Below the pieces are notes generated by a model, which was given only the letters and a program-made list of their open reading frames with translations, was not told the origin of the DNA and did not search any database. 64,000 nt of DNA from Vibrio furnissii CIP 102972 (GTDB taxonomy: Bacteria > Pseudomonadota > Gammaproteobacteria > Enterobacterales > Vibrionaceae): NCBI RefSeq assembly GCF_000176175.1, contig NZ_ACZP01000014.1, positions 620,001 through 684,000 on the forward strand, read 5' to 3'. The position numbers were made by a program, and so were the translations under genes. Each line of letters opens with the position of its first letter. Position 1 is the first letter of the stretch. This document shows, in pieces, positions 35,220 to 44,596 of the stretch.

Positions 35220-35527
35220 GAGCTTGCTCCTTTACTTTCGTCATAATTATTGTGTGTTGCATCAATGCAAATTGATGATGGTTCAGGAGCTTAGCGTTGT
35301 TAAATGACTGATCGGTGAAGATTGTGTTGCTGAACGATGACAATTGCGTCTCGGATTTGGGAGCTGAGTCGTGGGCAGGCCCCACCCCATTCACTATACT
35401 TCAATAATAACCACAATTTTTATGCAGACTTTGCGAAGGTAAACACACGCAGCGGTATGCTTCAACCTTGCCATTCGCATGACAAAGGCCAGTCGAGTTG
35501 CACCGAGTCGGTGCCAGAGAGGTATCT
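35220..35527. other. 308-base divergent region phoX / formate dehydrogenase
   Basis: Carries both promoters. The only element I can point to is the weak Pho-box-like repeat at 35304-35321. No gene is seen. Confidence 0.5.
35304..35321 (-). promoter_or_regulatory. Weak Pho-box-like repeat upstream of phoX
   Basis: The plus strand reads ATGACTG, 4 bases, GTGAAGA. On the minus strand this approximates two CTGTCAT-type half-sites (6 of 7 and about 4 of 7 matches) with the correct 4-base spacing, 85 bases upstream of the phoX ATG. PhoB control is expected for this family, but the second half is poor. Confidence 0.3.
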
Positions 35528-38500
35528 ATGCAAGTGGTCGTGAATGGCATCGCCTACCCCTATCACCGTGGGCAAACTCTGTTTCAATTCCTGCAGTCGA
35601 TCGACATCGACATTCCTCATTTGTGTGCCACCAGCCATCAAGCCGAAAAACAGCACTGCGATTTGTGCGTGGTTGACGTTGATCAGCTCGGTGTCGTACG
35701 CGCCTGTGAGCACCCAGTACAGCCGAATCAGGTGATCGAGACCCACAACGATACGCTCTATCAGCGGCGCCAAGCAGCGCTGAAACGGCTGCTCTCCGAC
35801 CACAACGCCGATTGCGAAGCGCCGTGCCAAATCGCCTGTCCGGCGCACGTGGACATTCAATCTTACCTGCATCACATCGCCGAGGGCGATTATCACAAAG
35901 CGGTCGACGTGATCAAACGCCACCTGCCGCTGCCCGCCTCGATTGGCCGTGTGTGCCCGGCGTTTTGTGAATCCGAATGTCGCCGCACCTTAGTCGACGA
36001 GCCTGTCGCCATTCGTCAGCTCAAACGCCATGCGGCAGATATGGACAGCCAAAGTCAGCCTTTTCAGCCCATCGTGCCGCTCGGCAATGGCAAACAGGTT
36101 GCGATCGTCGGGGCCGGGCCGGGCGGGTTAGCGTGTGGTTACTATCTGCGCCTTGCCGGTTTTGCCGTCACAATTTATGAAACCATGCCCAAACCTGGCG
36201 GTTGGCTGCAATATGGCATTCCGGAATACCGCCTGCCCAAACAGATACTGGATCAGGAAATCGACCTGCTTTGTCAGACGGGCATTCAGATTCGATGTCA
36301 TCAGAAAGTCGGCCGCGATTTCACTCTTGAGCAGCTTCAGCAAACAAATGACGCGGTGTGTATCGCCATCGGTGCGAGTTTAGCAGTTAGCGCTCACTAT
36401 CCGGGCAGTGACCTTGCTGGTTGCTATCTAGGCGTCGATTACCTCAAAGACGCCGCAACCGAGCGCACACTCATCACTGGGAAACAGGTCGCGGTGATCG
36501 GCGGCGGCAATACCGCCATCGACTGCGCGCGCACGGCGCTGCGTTTGGGCGCGCAAGTCACGCTGATTTATCGCCGCACCGTCGATGAAATGCCAGCAGA
36601 AGAATACGAAATTGAAGCCGCGGCGCACGAAGGGGTGCAGTTCTGTTTTCTCACTCGTCCGGTCGAAAACTTAGCCGACGCACACGGCCGAGTGCGTGCC
36701 ATCAAACTCGAAACCATGGCGCAGGGTGAACCGGACGCCTCTGGCCGTCGCCAGCCCGTGCCAACGGGGGAATATCACCAACAAGCATTTGATACGGTGA
36801 TTTCTGCGCTGTCGCAAACGCCGGATTTGAGCCTGTTTGGGGCGAAATGGGACCACGTGCCGCTGACGCGCAAACACACCGCCGACGTTGACAGCGACAC
36901 ACTGCACCACTTTGACAACGTCTACGCGATCGGTGATTTTCGCCGCGGCCCTGCCACCGCCATTGAAGCCATCGCAGATGGCAAACGTGCGGCCGAAGCC
37001 ATCACGGAGCGGCTGATTTTGGGCACGCCTGCTCATACTTCAGCCCCCTTCACTAGCCGCAAAGCCGAAAGCCTCAGCCGGGTTAAACGCAGTGAATACC
37101 GCTTAGAAGCCAAACGGCGCCGCATTGATTTTCCTCATTTGCCCCCTTTACATCGACGCAAAAACTTCTCGGAAGTGGAGCTTGACCCCGGCGATTTGGC
37201 GGTGCGCATGGAAGCGGCACGCTGCTTAGAGTGTGGCTGCCAAGCCAACACCCAGTGCGATTTACGGACCTACGCCTCTGCGTATCAGGTCGATGCTGCC
37301 CACCTCGATTGCGGCGAAAAACAACGCTTTGCCGTGGATAAGAGCAGCGAATTCATCGTCTTTGATGCCAATCGCTGCATCAGTTGTGGCGCATGCGTCC
37401 AGACATGTCAGGAAGAGACCGTGCACGGCGCGCTGCATTTTTCGCACTCACAAAATCGGCCGATGTTTCACGATGGCACCTTGATGGGCGATTCCAACTG
37501 CGTGCAATGCGGAGCGTGTGTGCAGGTGTGTCCGACGGGCGCGCTGGTCGATAAACGCGACAAATCCCACGCACGAGTTGAAGTGCTCAAACCGGTGACC
37601 ACGGTCTGCACCTACTGCGGCGTAGGCTGCAACGTGGTGATGTATGTCGACGAGCAAGCGAACCGCGTGCGTTACGTGCAAGGCGATACGCGCTCTCCCG
37701 TCAACCAAGGCATGTTGTGCGTCAAAGGCCGCTTTGGGTTTGACTTCATTCACAGTCCGCAGCGCCTCACTCAGCCGTTAATCCGGCGGCACGGTGAATT
37801 GCAACCCGCCAGTTGGGACGAAGCCATTGCCCTGATCGCCGAGCGCTTTCGTCACATTCAACAGACGCATGGCAGCGATGCGCTGGGCGGCTTCTCGTCC
37901 GCCAAAACCACCAATCAGGACAACTACCTGTTCCAAAAATTGATGCGCCGCGAATTGGGCACCAACAACGTGGATCACTGCGCGCGGCTGTGTCACGCCT
38001 CCACCGTCACGGGGCTAGAAGCCTCCCTTGGCAGTGGCGCCATGACCAACGACATCGCCAGCATTGCGCATTCGGATGTCATTTTGATCATCGGCTCTGA
38101 CACCACCGCCGCACACCCGATCATCGCCTCGCACCTCAAGCAAGCCATTCGCAAAGGCGCGCGATTGATTGTGGCCGACCCGAAACGCATCGAGATGGCC
38201 GATCACGCTACGGTGTACGTCGCGCAGCGCCCGGGCACCGACGTGATGCTGCTCAACGGCATCATGCAGCAAATCATCACGCATGCTTGGTACGATGACG
38301 CCTATATTCGCCAACGGGTGGATGGCTTTGAGGAGCTGCTCATGGAAGTCATGTCGGATCGCTACCTGCCCGAGAAAGTCGAACTGGTGACCGGCGTCCA
38401 AGCCGCCGATGTGATTCGAATCGCCGAGATGATCGGCACCGCGCGCGTCACAGCGGTGTATTACGCCATGGGCATCACCCAGCACACCACCGGACACGAC

Positions 38501-39658
38501 AACGTGCGTTCCATTGCCAACCTGCAACTGCTGTGTGGCAACATCGGCGTGGAGGGTGGCGGCATCAATCCGCTGCGTGGCCAATCCAATGTGCAAGGAG
38601 CGTGTGATATGGGGGCGCTGCCCGGCGACTACCCCGGCTATCAAAAAGTCACGAACCCGTTGGTGCAGGCCAAATTTGCGCAAGCTTGGCAGTGCGATCA
38701 CCTGCCCATCACGCCCGGGTTAACCCTGACCGAGATGATTGATGCTGCGGCCACCCAGCAGCTGCGCGGTTTGTATGTGATGGGCGAAAACCCGGTGCTG
38801 AGCGATCCGCATCAAGCGCACGTCATCGACGCGCTCAACACGCTCGATTTTCTGGTGGTACAAGACATCTTTTTGTCGGAAACCGCACAGTTAGCCGACG
38901 TGGTGTTGCCATCTTGCTCGTTTGCTGAAAAACAGGGCCACTTCACCAACACGGAACGGCGCGTGCAGGCACTCTCACCCGCGATTAAGCCGCCAGGCGC
39001 AGCACGTGAAGATTGGCGCATCATCACCGAGATTGCCAATGCGCTCGGCGGCAACTGGTATTATCAACATGTTGAGCAGATCCAACAGGAGATCTGCTCA
39101 GTCACGCCGCAATACGCCGGGATGGATTGGCAGCGTCTTGGTCATGAAAGCCTACAATGGCCTTGTAACGAGCACGCGCCGAATGGCACGCGGATTCTGC
39201 ATCAAACCAGCTTTAAACGTGGCCGGGGCGAGATGGTCGCAGTGCCGTTTGAATACGCCGCAGAATTGCCCGATGACGCGTACCCGCTCATCCTCACCAC
39301 CGGCCGGCTGCTGGAACAATTTCACACCGGCACCATGACACGCAAAACCAAAGGGCTGGATCAGCGCGCCGGACCGCGCATCATGATCAGCGTGCAAGAT
39401 GCAGAGCGGCTCGGGATTCACAACAGCGAACGCGTTCGTTTGTGCTCTCGACGTGGTGAGATTGAGGCGCCAGCGTTTGTGACCAAACGCATGCAAGCGG
39501 GCGTGGTGTTTGTGCCGTTCCACTTTGCCGAGTCCCCCGCCAACCGCTTAACCTCCGAAGCGCGTGACCCGACGGCCAAAATTCCGGAGTTCAAAGTCTC
39601 GGCGGTGCGACTGGAAAAAATTGTTCCGGTGACGCATCTCGTCCCGTATGAGGCGTAA
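35528..39658 (+). CDS. Fused NAD(P)H-oxidoreductase / molybdopterin formate dehydrogenase
   Basis: Single polypeptide of 1376 residues that normally would be two or three subunits. In order: an N-terminal NuoG-type 2Fe-2S domain (Cys spacing C-x10-C-x2-C-x12-C, about 32-60); a GltD-like flavoprotein (about 95-500) with IVGAGPGGLACGYY and VIGGGNTAIDCA dinucleotide folds; a ferredoxin-like domain with CISCGACVQTC and CVQCGACVQVCP (about 617-670); then the FdhA module with 4Fe-4S CTYCGVGC (about 694) and a C-terminal molybdopterin domain. In CARLCHAST the catalytic residue is Cys where E. coli FdhF has Sec, and the partner His is kept. It should be a soluble NAD(P)-linked formate dehydrogenase. 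The ATG at 35528 follows AGAGAGG. No accessory fdh genes adjoin it. Confidence 0.9.
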   Translation: MQVVVNGIAYPYHRGQTLFQFLQSIDIDIPHLCATSHQAEKQHCDLCVVDVDQLGVVRACEHPVQPNQVIETHNDTLYQRRQAALKRLLSDHNADCEAPCQIACPAHVDIQSYLHHIAEGDYHKAVDVIKRHLPLPASIGRVCPAFCESECRRTLVDEPVAIRQLKRHAADMDSQSQPFQPIVPLGNGKQVAIVGAGPGGLACGYYLRLAGFAVTIYETMPKPGGWLQYGIPEYRLPKQILDQEIDLLCQTGIQIRCHQKVGRDFTLEQLQQTNDAVCIAIGASLAVSAHYPGSDLAGCYLGVDYLKDAATERTLITGKQVAVIGGGNTAIDCARTALRLGAQVTLIYRRTVDEMPAEEYEIEAAAHEGVQFCFLTRPVENLADAHGRVRAIKLETMAQGEPDASGRRQPVPTGEYHQQAFDTVISALSQTPDLSLFGAKWDHVPLTRKHTADVDSDTLHHFDNVYAIGDFRRGPATAIEAIADGKRAAEAITERLILGTPAHTSAPFTSRKAESLSRVKRSEYRLEAKRRRIDFPHLPPLHRRKNFSEVELDPGDLAVRMEAARCLECGCQANTQCDLRTYASAYQVDAAHLDCGEKQRFAVDKSSEFIVFDANRCISCGACVQTCQEETVHGALHFSHSQNRPMFHDGTLMGDSNCVQCGACVQVCPTGALVDKRDKSHARVEVLKPVTTVCTYCGVGCNVVMYVDEQANRVRYVQGDTRSPVNQGMLCVKGRFGFDFIHSPQRLTQPLIRRHGELQPASWDEAIALIAERFRHIQQTHGSDALGGFSSAKTTNQDNYLFQKLMRRELGTNNVDHCARLCHASTVTGLEASLGSGAMTNDIASIAHSDVILIIGSDTTAAHPIIASHLKQAIRKGARLIVADPKRIEMADHATVYVAQRPGTDVMLLNGIMQQIITHAWYDDAYIRQRVDGFEELLMEVMSDRYLPEKVELVTGVQAADVIRIAEMIGTARVTAVYYAMGITQHTTGHDNVRSIANLQLLCGNIGVEGGGINPLRGQSNVQGACDMGALPGDYPGYQKVTNPLVQAKFAQAWQCDHLPITPGLTLTEMIDAAATQQLRGLYVMGENPVLSDPHQAHVIDALNTLDFLVVQDIFLSETAQLADVVLPSCSFAEKQGHFTNTERRVQALSPAIKPPGAAREDWRIITEIANALGGNWYYQHVEQIQQEICSVTPQYAGMDWQRLGHESLQWPCNEHAPNGTRILHQTSFKRGRGEMVAVPFEYAAELPDDAYPLILTTGRLLEQFHTGTMTRKTKGLDQRAGPRIMISVQDAERLGIHNSERVRLCSRRGEIEAPAFVTKRMQAGVVFVPFHFAESPANRLTSEARDPTAKIPEFKVSAVRLEKIVPVTHLVPYEA

Positions 39659-39694
39659 CCAAACGCCGCCGCTGAGTCAGCGGTACACGCGCAA

Positions 39695-39724
39695 GAAAAA
39701 AGCCACCTCAATGGGTGGCTTCTT
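39695..39724 (-). terminator. Terminator between convergent genes
   Basis: Stem AGCCACC/GGTGGCT with a run of T on the minus-strand side. It mainly serves the arginase-fold gene, with a weaker T tract for the formate dehydrogenase gene. Confidence 0.75.
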
Positions 39725-39738
39725 GATGCACTCAACAC

Positions 39739-40575
39739 TTAGTAAGCGTGAGCGACTTCGGCAGACAGGCTACACAACTCGTCGACAATTTCTTTGGTCT
39801 GTTTGGAGTAGATCAGTTTGTCTTTGGCGCCGACAAGTTGAATCATTTTCACTTTGCCAGACATCACCGCTTGGCGAATGGCGCGCAGAACCAATTGGTT
39901 ATCGAGAATCTTATGTTCGTCCAGGCCATTGCCCGGCACTAATGAGGCTAGATCCACAGAGAGTACCAGTTGATCACAGTGTTCAATGTAATGGCTCAAT
40001 TGGCTTTTGAGCTGATTACGATTTCGGAAACTGCACTCTTCCTCGGTCAACCAGTCACACCCTAAATCTTCCGCGTATTCCCAAGTTTGGCTCGGCACTC
40101 GCTCTGCATCGATCCCTAAGCAGAACAAACGCGCATTAGAAAAACGCGACAAGGCGAAATGGTAAACGGAACCCACTTGTGGATCTAAGGTTTGTTTCAG
40201 CTCAAAGTCATGACCCACGTGAATGATGCCAATTTCTTCATTATCCAGCGCCAGCACTGGCAATGCGTTGAGCAGCAGCTCGTGGCAGTTCGCCAGCACG
40301 ACGGGGACAGAGCTGAGCGCCAAATGACGGCTCAAAACATGCTGATAGCGTGCATCGGATGCATCGTTCAGTACCAGATGGCCCGCATCAGCGTAATTCG
40401 GATTGGACTGTTGTTGATACAACCAGTCAGAGGCAAATTCTAGGCTTTGTTGAGCAAATTCAAACTCTACGCGTGACATGGGTTTCACACGCTCACACAC
40501 GGTCATAAAGGTAAACGCGGAGATGTGAGGAACCGCAGTGCGGCTCAGACGGTAGCGTTTGAATAAACTTAACAT
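39739..40575 (-). CDS. Arginase/formiminoglutamase-fold protein lacking metal ligands
   Basis: Protein of 278 residues that follows the ureohydrolase fold: an N-terminal Rossmann-like region (VPVVLANCHELLLNALPVL), a central IGIIHVGHDFEL where active enzymes have DAHxD, and LVLSVDLASLVPGNG where they have SxDxDxxDP. The conserved GGDHS loop and most aspartate/histidine ligands of the binuclear manganese site are missing, so catalysis as an arginase or formiminoglutamase is doubtful. It sits 6 bases after an IclR regulator gene, in the same operon. It could be a binding or regulatory protein (inference). A ureohydrolase ancestry is my reading of the fold pattern, not a search result. Confidence 0.72.
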   Translation of the reverse strand: MLSLFKRYRLSRTAVPHISAFTFMTVCERVKPMSRVEFEFAQQSLEFASDWLYQQQSNPNYADAGHLVLNDASDARYQHVLSRHLALSSVPVVLANCHELLLNALPVLALDNEEIGIIHVGHDFELKQTLDPQVGSVYHFALSRFSNARLFCLGIDAERVPSQTWEYAEDLGCDWLTEEECSFRNRNQLKSQLSHYIEHCDQLVLSVDLASLVPGNGLDEHKILDNQLVLRAIRQAVMSGKVKMIQLVGAKDKLIYSKQTKEIVDELCSLSAEVAHAY

Positions 40576-40581
40576 GATGAA

Positions 40582-41316
40582 TTACCTTTCTGGTGGCAAC
40601 GCTCGCGCGGCCTGCAACACATGTAAAATGATACGCTGCTTGTGAGTTTCGACGCGATGGGCTGGGGCCATCACCGAAATTGCACCGATCAACTTACTCC
40701 CTTTCATCACCGGAGCACTGATCCCCGACACTCCGGGGTCAATTTCGGAGGTGCTCACGGCATATCCATGTCGACGTATTTTTTCCAAATCGGTTTGCCA
40801 TTTGTCCATTCGATGTTCTTCACCGAAATAGCGCAGAATTTTTTCGCAACGCTGCGCAGGCATATACGCCAACATAACTTTAGATGAGGCGCCACGAAGC
40901 AGGGGTTGACTTTGACCCTGGACGAAGCTGCATCGAAGCGCCTGCATGCTCTCTTTTTGGCTCACACACAAAGCCCGGTATCCGACCGGCACCATGTACG
41001 CTGCCATTTCGCCAGTCTGTTTCTGCAATCGACTCAACACGGCGTCGACGGCATCGAGATTGTGCTGGCTGGTTTCATAACTGCGCATCAGAAGAAGGGC
41101 CGCTGAACCGATGATCAACGTTTTGTCATGCGGGCTTTCTTCTATCAGGTTCCACTCTTTCAGCAGTTTCAGATGTCGGTACAAACTACTGAGGGGCACC
41201 TGCAATTGTTCACTTAATGTTTTGGCCGAGACCGGTTCATCATTCACCGCGACCTGCATCAGCAGTTGCAGTGATTTTTCGTTAACTTGATTCGCAGATT
41301 GTTTTGTTTCGCTCAT
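40582..41316 (-). CDS. IclR-family transcriptional regulator
   Basis: Regulator of 244 residues. The N-terminal winged helix (about 15-75; VSAKTLSEQLQVPLSSLYRHL) is followed by the IclR effector domain (about 85-240), with LRGASSKVMLAYMPAQ, the GYAVSTSEIDPGVSGISAPV signature and a final IGAISVMAPAHR. IclR effectors are usually small carboxylic or aromatic metabolites. Nothing here identifies the ligand. It heads a two-gene operon with the degenerate arginase-fold protein, which suggests a related physiology. A possible promoter lies in the A+T-rich 41340-41400 stretch. Confidence 0.92.
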   Translation of the reverse strand: MSETKQSANQVNEKSLQLLMQVAVNDEPVSAKTLSEQLQVPLSSLYRHLKLLKEWNLIEESPHDKTLIIGSAALLLMRSYETSQHNLDAVDAVLSRLQKQTGEMAAYMVPVGYRALCVSQKESMQALRCSFVQGQSQPLLRGASSKVMLAYMPAQRCEKILRYFGEEHRMDKWQTDLEKIRRHGYAVSTSEIDPGVSGISAPVMKGSKLIGAISVMAPAHRVETHKQRIILHVLQAARALPPER

Positions 41317-41523
41317 GACTGCTTTTTAGCCTTTATCGTGTTTCAGCTCAAACCTTAATTCTTATATATCGAGAATTTAATTTGAATTAAAGGATTGCAT
41401 TCTCACCAAGTGAGAAAACGATGAAAATTAACAAATTTAAACATAATTTGATGAGCGAAAAATCGCTGCAGAGTTGCGCAGAATACGGTGAATTTCCACC
41501 CAGCTTTTGGCGGAATTTCCGAC

Positions 41524-41552
41524 AAAAAAGCGACGCCGAAGCGTCGCTTTTT
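41524..41552 (-). terminator. Terminator after the chemoreceptor gene
   Basis: Stem AAAGCGACGC/GCGTCGCTTT with loop CGAA and A/T tracts on both sides, 34 bases after the chemoreceptor stop codon. Confidence 0.9.
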
Positions 41553-41585
41553 GCGGTTATTGGCAGTTTTTGCGGAGACTGGCAG

Positions 41586-43472
41586 TTAGGCGAGTTTAAA
41601 CGTCGCCACTTTTGCACTTAACTCCGCCGCTTGCTGCTTGAGCACGTTAGACTGATTCAAACTGTCGTCTGCACCCTCGACCAATTGCTCGGTCACATCC
41701 TTAATCGCCGTGATGTTTTGCGTGATTTCGCTGGTCACGTGGGTTTGCTCTTCAGCAGCCGTCGCGATTTGCGTCGCCATATCACTGATCAGCGCCACCG
41801 CCGCGTTAATTTCTTCCAGCGCATGGGTCGCTTTATCGGCATCATCCACCGAGTTGGCTGCCAGCGTTGAACTGCTCGACATGAGGCCCACCGCCTGTTG
41901 GGTGGTTTGTTGCAGCGTCTCGATGGTCGATTTGATCTCTTCCGTTGACGTGTGCGTGCGTTGGGATAACACGCGCACTTCATCCGCCACCACCGCAAAT
42001 CCGCGGCCCTGTTCACCGGCACGAGCCGCTTCAATCGCCGCGTTCAGTGCCAATAGGTTGGTCTGTTCCGCAATGCTCTGAATCGTGGCCAACACGGTCG
42101 AAATCTCTTGGGCATGTTGATTGAGCACCGAAATGACGTCACTGGCCTGACTGACTTCATGGGCCAAGTTGTTAATGGAGGCTTTGGTGTTCAAGACCAG
42201 CGTACGACCATTGGTGGTACTGGTCGACGAGTCTTGCGCTGCGTGGGCAGTTTGCTCTGCGTGCGAGGCGATTTCCTGCGTGGCCGAGGCCATTTCAGTG
42301 ACCGCCGTGGCCACCATGGTGATCTCTTGCTGCTGCATACCCAGCTCTGATGCCGATTGATTGGCACGTTGCGAGCCATACTCGGCTTGCTGCGTCAATT
42401 GTTCTGACTGATGGCGAATGTGACCGATCAACTGCTGCAGGCTGGCAACGAAGGTATTGAAGCTATCGGCCAATTTGCCGACTTCATCGTTGTTTTCCAC
42501 CACGATGCGTTGCGTTAAATCGCCGCTACCGTTGGCAATCTGTTCCAGCGCATGCGAGACGTTTTTCAACGGACGGAACAACACGTTACACAACACATTG
42601 AACAAAATGGTGCACAGCACGACCACCAGCGCCGTCACCAATAATTGGCCCCACAGCGCATCGAACAGCGGTGAAATCAATGATTGATAGTTAATGACAA
42701 CCACGGTGCTCAGCGTCGTGCCGTCAATGGCGCGCGCAACCAACACATATTGGTCGCCATTGATTTCGACTCGGCTGTCTTTGCCCGACCGTTCGGCCTG
42801 TTTAATGGCGGAGAAATCGATCCCCAACTCAGCAACACTCTTGTTCAGCAGTTTGGTGTTCGCGTGCGTAAAGATATTGCCTTGCGCGTTGACGATAAAC
42901 ATGTCGCCGGTGCCCGGCAACACCACCTGTTTCATGTTATTGAGAATGTCGGTAATTTCCACATCGGCGCCCAGCACCAATTGTTGACCGTACAAATCCA
43001 CGGCTTTACCAAGCGACACCACATTGGCCCCCGTTGCCGCCGCAACGGTTGGGTTATCCATGAACACATTGGCCGGATTCGCTTTGGCATTGATGTACCA
43101 TCCCCACTTGCGTGGGTCGTTGTTGTCTGGCGGCAGCACCACACCGTTGGCGTTTTGTTGTGAACCATCTGGATAGGCGAGGAACACGTTGTCGAAGGCC
43201 GCGGCGTGCTTCACCTGTTTCAGGTGCGTCACGATGGCCTCTTGTTTGGCGTCCGAGGTCAGCGACGTCAGCGCGCGCTGTTTCGACACCAGCCAGTCCG
43301 ACACGTATTGATTGTATGACGCGGTGACGCCTTGCAGACGCTGTTCAACCTCAAGATCCAACCGACTCAACGACGCATTGAATGACAGTGCTTCGACCAG
43401 CACGCCCCCGATCACAATGGCAGCGCTGGCAGAAATGGCCAGCTTATTTTTTAACGATAGATTTTTGAACAT
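41586..43472 (-). CDS. Methyl-accepting chemotaxis protein with dCache sensor
   Basis: Transmembrane chemoreceptor of 628 residues. TM1 is about 11-31 and TM2 about 270-300 ([19 protein letters not shown]). Between them is a periplasmic double-Cache domain with the ligand-pocket signature [12 protein letters not shown]...[28 protein letters not shown] domain (about 295-350) leads to the signalling domain, whose hairpin tip reads [32 protein letters not shown]. No C-terminal pentapeptide for CheR tethering is seen. Vibrio dCache receptors often bind amino acids or carboxylates; the ligand here is unknown. Single gene. Confidence 0.94.
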   Translation of the reverse strand: MFKNLSLKNKLAISASAAIVIGGVLVEALSFNASLSRLDLEVEQRLQGVTASYNQYVSDWLVSKQRALTSLTSDAKQEAIVTHLKQVKHAAAFDNVFLAYPDGSQQNANGVVLPPDNNDPRKWGWYINAKANPANVFMDNPTVAAATGANVVSLGKAVDLYGQQLVLGADVEITDILNNMKQVVLPGTGDMFIVNAQGNIFTHANTKLLNKSVAELGIDFSAIKQAERSGKDSRVEINGDQYVLVARAIDGTTLSTVVVINYQSLISPLFDALWGQLLVTALVVVLCTILFNVLCNVLFRPLKNVSHALEQIANGSGDLTQRIVVENNDEVGKLADSFNTFVASLQQLIGHIRHQSEQLTQQAEYGSQRANQSASELGMQQQEITMVATAVTEMASATQEIASHAEQTAHAAQDSSTSTTNGRTLVLNTKASINNLAHEVSQASDVISVLNQHAQEISTVLATIQSIAEQTNLLALNAAIEAARAGEQGRGFAVVADEVRVLSQRTHTSTEEIKSTIETLQQTTQQAVGLMSSSSTLAANSVDDADKATHALEEINAAVALISDMATQIATAAEEQTHVTSEITQNITAIKDVTEQLVEGADDSLNQSNVLKQQAAELSAKVATFKLA

Positions 43473-43701
43473 ACCCTGTCCTGATTGTCATTATTATTTG
43501 CTTCACGACGAAGCCGCCCTCAGGGCGTCCGCATTATAATTTTTAGCCTCGAAATAAATGAGAACCGCCCAACGAAAATCACTTTTTATCGCCATGCCTT
43601 GTCACAAGTGTCGTATTGATTCCATTTTTGTCCATTCAGAATACGCCAGGCATTGCATAAAATGTGAAGCACGCGAATGTGACGACGACATCTCAGGCAC
43701 A

Positions 43702-43727
43702 AAAAAAGGAGGCCATCGCCTCCTTTC
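43702..43727 (-). terminator. Terminator of the GntR-ABC operon
   Basis: Stem AAAGGAGGC/GCCTCCTTT followed by a seven-T tract on the minus strand, 15 bases after the permease stop codon. Confidence 0.88.
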
Positions 43728-43741
43728 TGTTCGTGTCCTGA

Positions 43742-44596
43742 CTAGCGCTGCAACAGGGTGCGCCACGAGACGTCGTCCGTCTGGTAGCATTTCAGGCTCA
43801 GCATAAAGCTGACGACACCCAGTACGATGTAAATCAGCGCATTGACGGTGCTGATTTGCGTCATCACCTCAGACAGATTCGCATCCATTAAGATATTGAG
43901 CGGTAACCCCAGCACTTGGTGAAAGAAATCTCCCACCACTTCAGTGCCAAACAAGCCCAAGCTCAACCACTTCAATGCATACACACCAATGAACATCACC
44001 AGAATGGGTGAATTCACCAATTGAGACAGCAGCAGCGTGATGCACGCCAACGGCAGTAACGCCACAGCCACCAGCAGCATTTGACCGAGGTAGCTCAACC
44101 AATGCGTCACCGCAAACAGCAGTGAACGTTGATGAAACAGCAGCGGAATCGCATCATCCGTGACCATGTTCACCAACCAAAACATCACATCGGACGCGAT
44201 GACTAAAACGGAGCACACCACCGGGATCACCAGCAAACCAAACGCCAGTTTAACGCCGTGCGTTTTGAGGTTGCTGACCGGCATGCTGCGCCAGAACATA
44301 GAACTGCCTTCCTGACGTTCTTTGCGCAGTGTTTTGGGGATGTAGAGCGTGCTGAGTAGAATCGACAGCGCGCCAGCCACCACAATCATGAACGAGCTGA
44401 ATTGATCGACAAATTGCAGATCCAACGGTTCAAAACCACTGTAACTCATCTCAAACGAGAGGTTGCTCTGCAGATTGCCATTGCTCAACAAACCGATAAA
44501 CAGCACCAGCATGCACGCCAGCACAAACAACGGAATTCGAGTAACCACTTTGTGTTCGATCCACTCTTTTTCTAACATGTAGACGGATGCATGCAT
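43742..44596 (-). CDS. ABC-2-type permease of a GntR-linked transporter
   Basis: Inner-membrane protein of 284 residues with six hydrophobic segments, for example VVTRIPLFVLACMLVLFIGLL, FMIVVAGALSILLSTLYIPKTL and VNALIYIVLGVVSFMLSLKCY. The RKERQEGSSMFWRSMPVS loop after TM2 is typical of ABC-2 permeases of the bacitracin/antibiotic-export class. Its start overlaps the last base of the ATPase gene. With the ATPase and a YtrA-like GntR repressor it forms a three-gene operon resembling B. subtilis ytr systems that respond to cell-envelope-active compounds. The substrate is unknown. Confidence 0.88.
   Translation of the reverse strand: MHASVYMLEKEWIEHKVVTRIPLFVLACMLVLFIGLLSNGNLQSNLSFEMSYSGFEPLDLQFVDQFSSFMIVVAGALSILLSTLYIPKTLRKERQEGSSMFWRSMPVSNLKTHGVKLAFGLLVIPVVCSVLVIASDVMFWLVNMVTDDAIPLLFHQRSLLFAVTHWLSYLGQMLLVAVALLPLACITLLLSQLVNSPILVMFIGVYALKWLSLGLFGTEVVGDFFHQVLGLPLNILMDANLSEVMTQISTVNALIYIVLGVVSFMLSLKCYQTDDVSWRTLLQR

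Noticed and set aside
43558..43806. 82-codon plus-strand frame with two CxxC pairs (CHKC and CIKC), looking like a zinc ribbon
   Set aside because: It runs through the terminator at 43702-43727 and into the opposing permease gene, lacks a ribosome binding site, and its C-terminal half is plainly antisense sequence.
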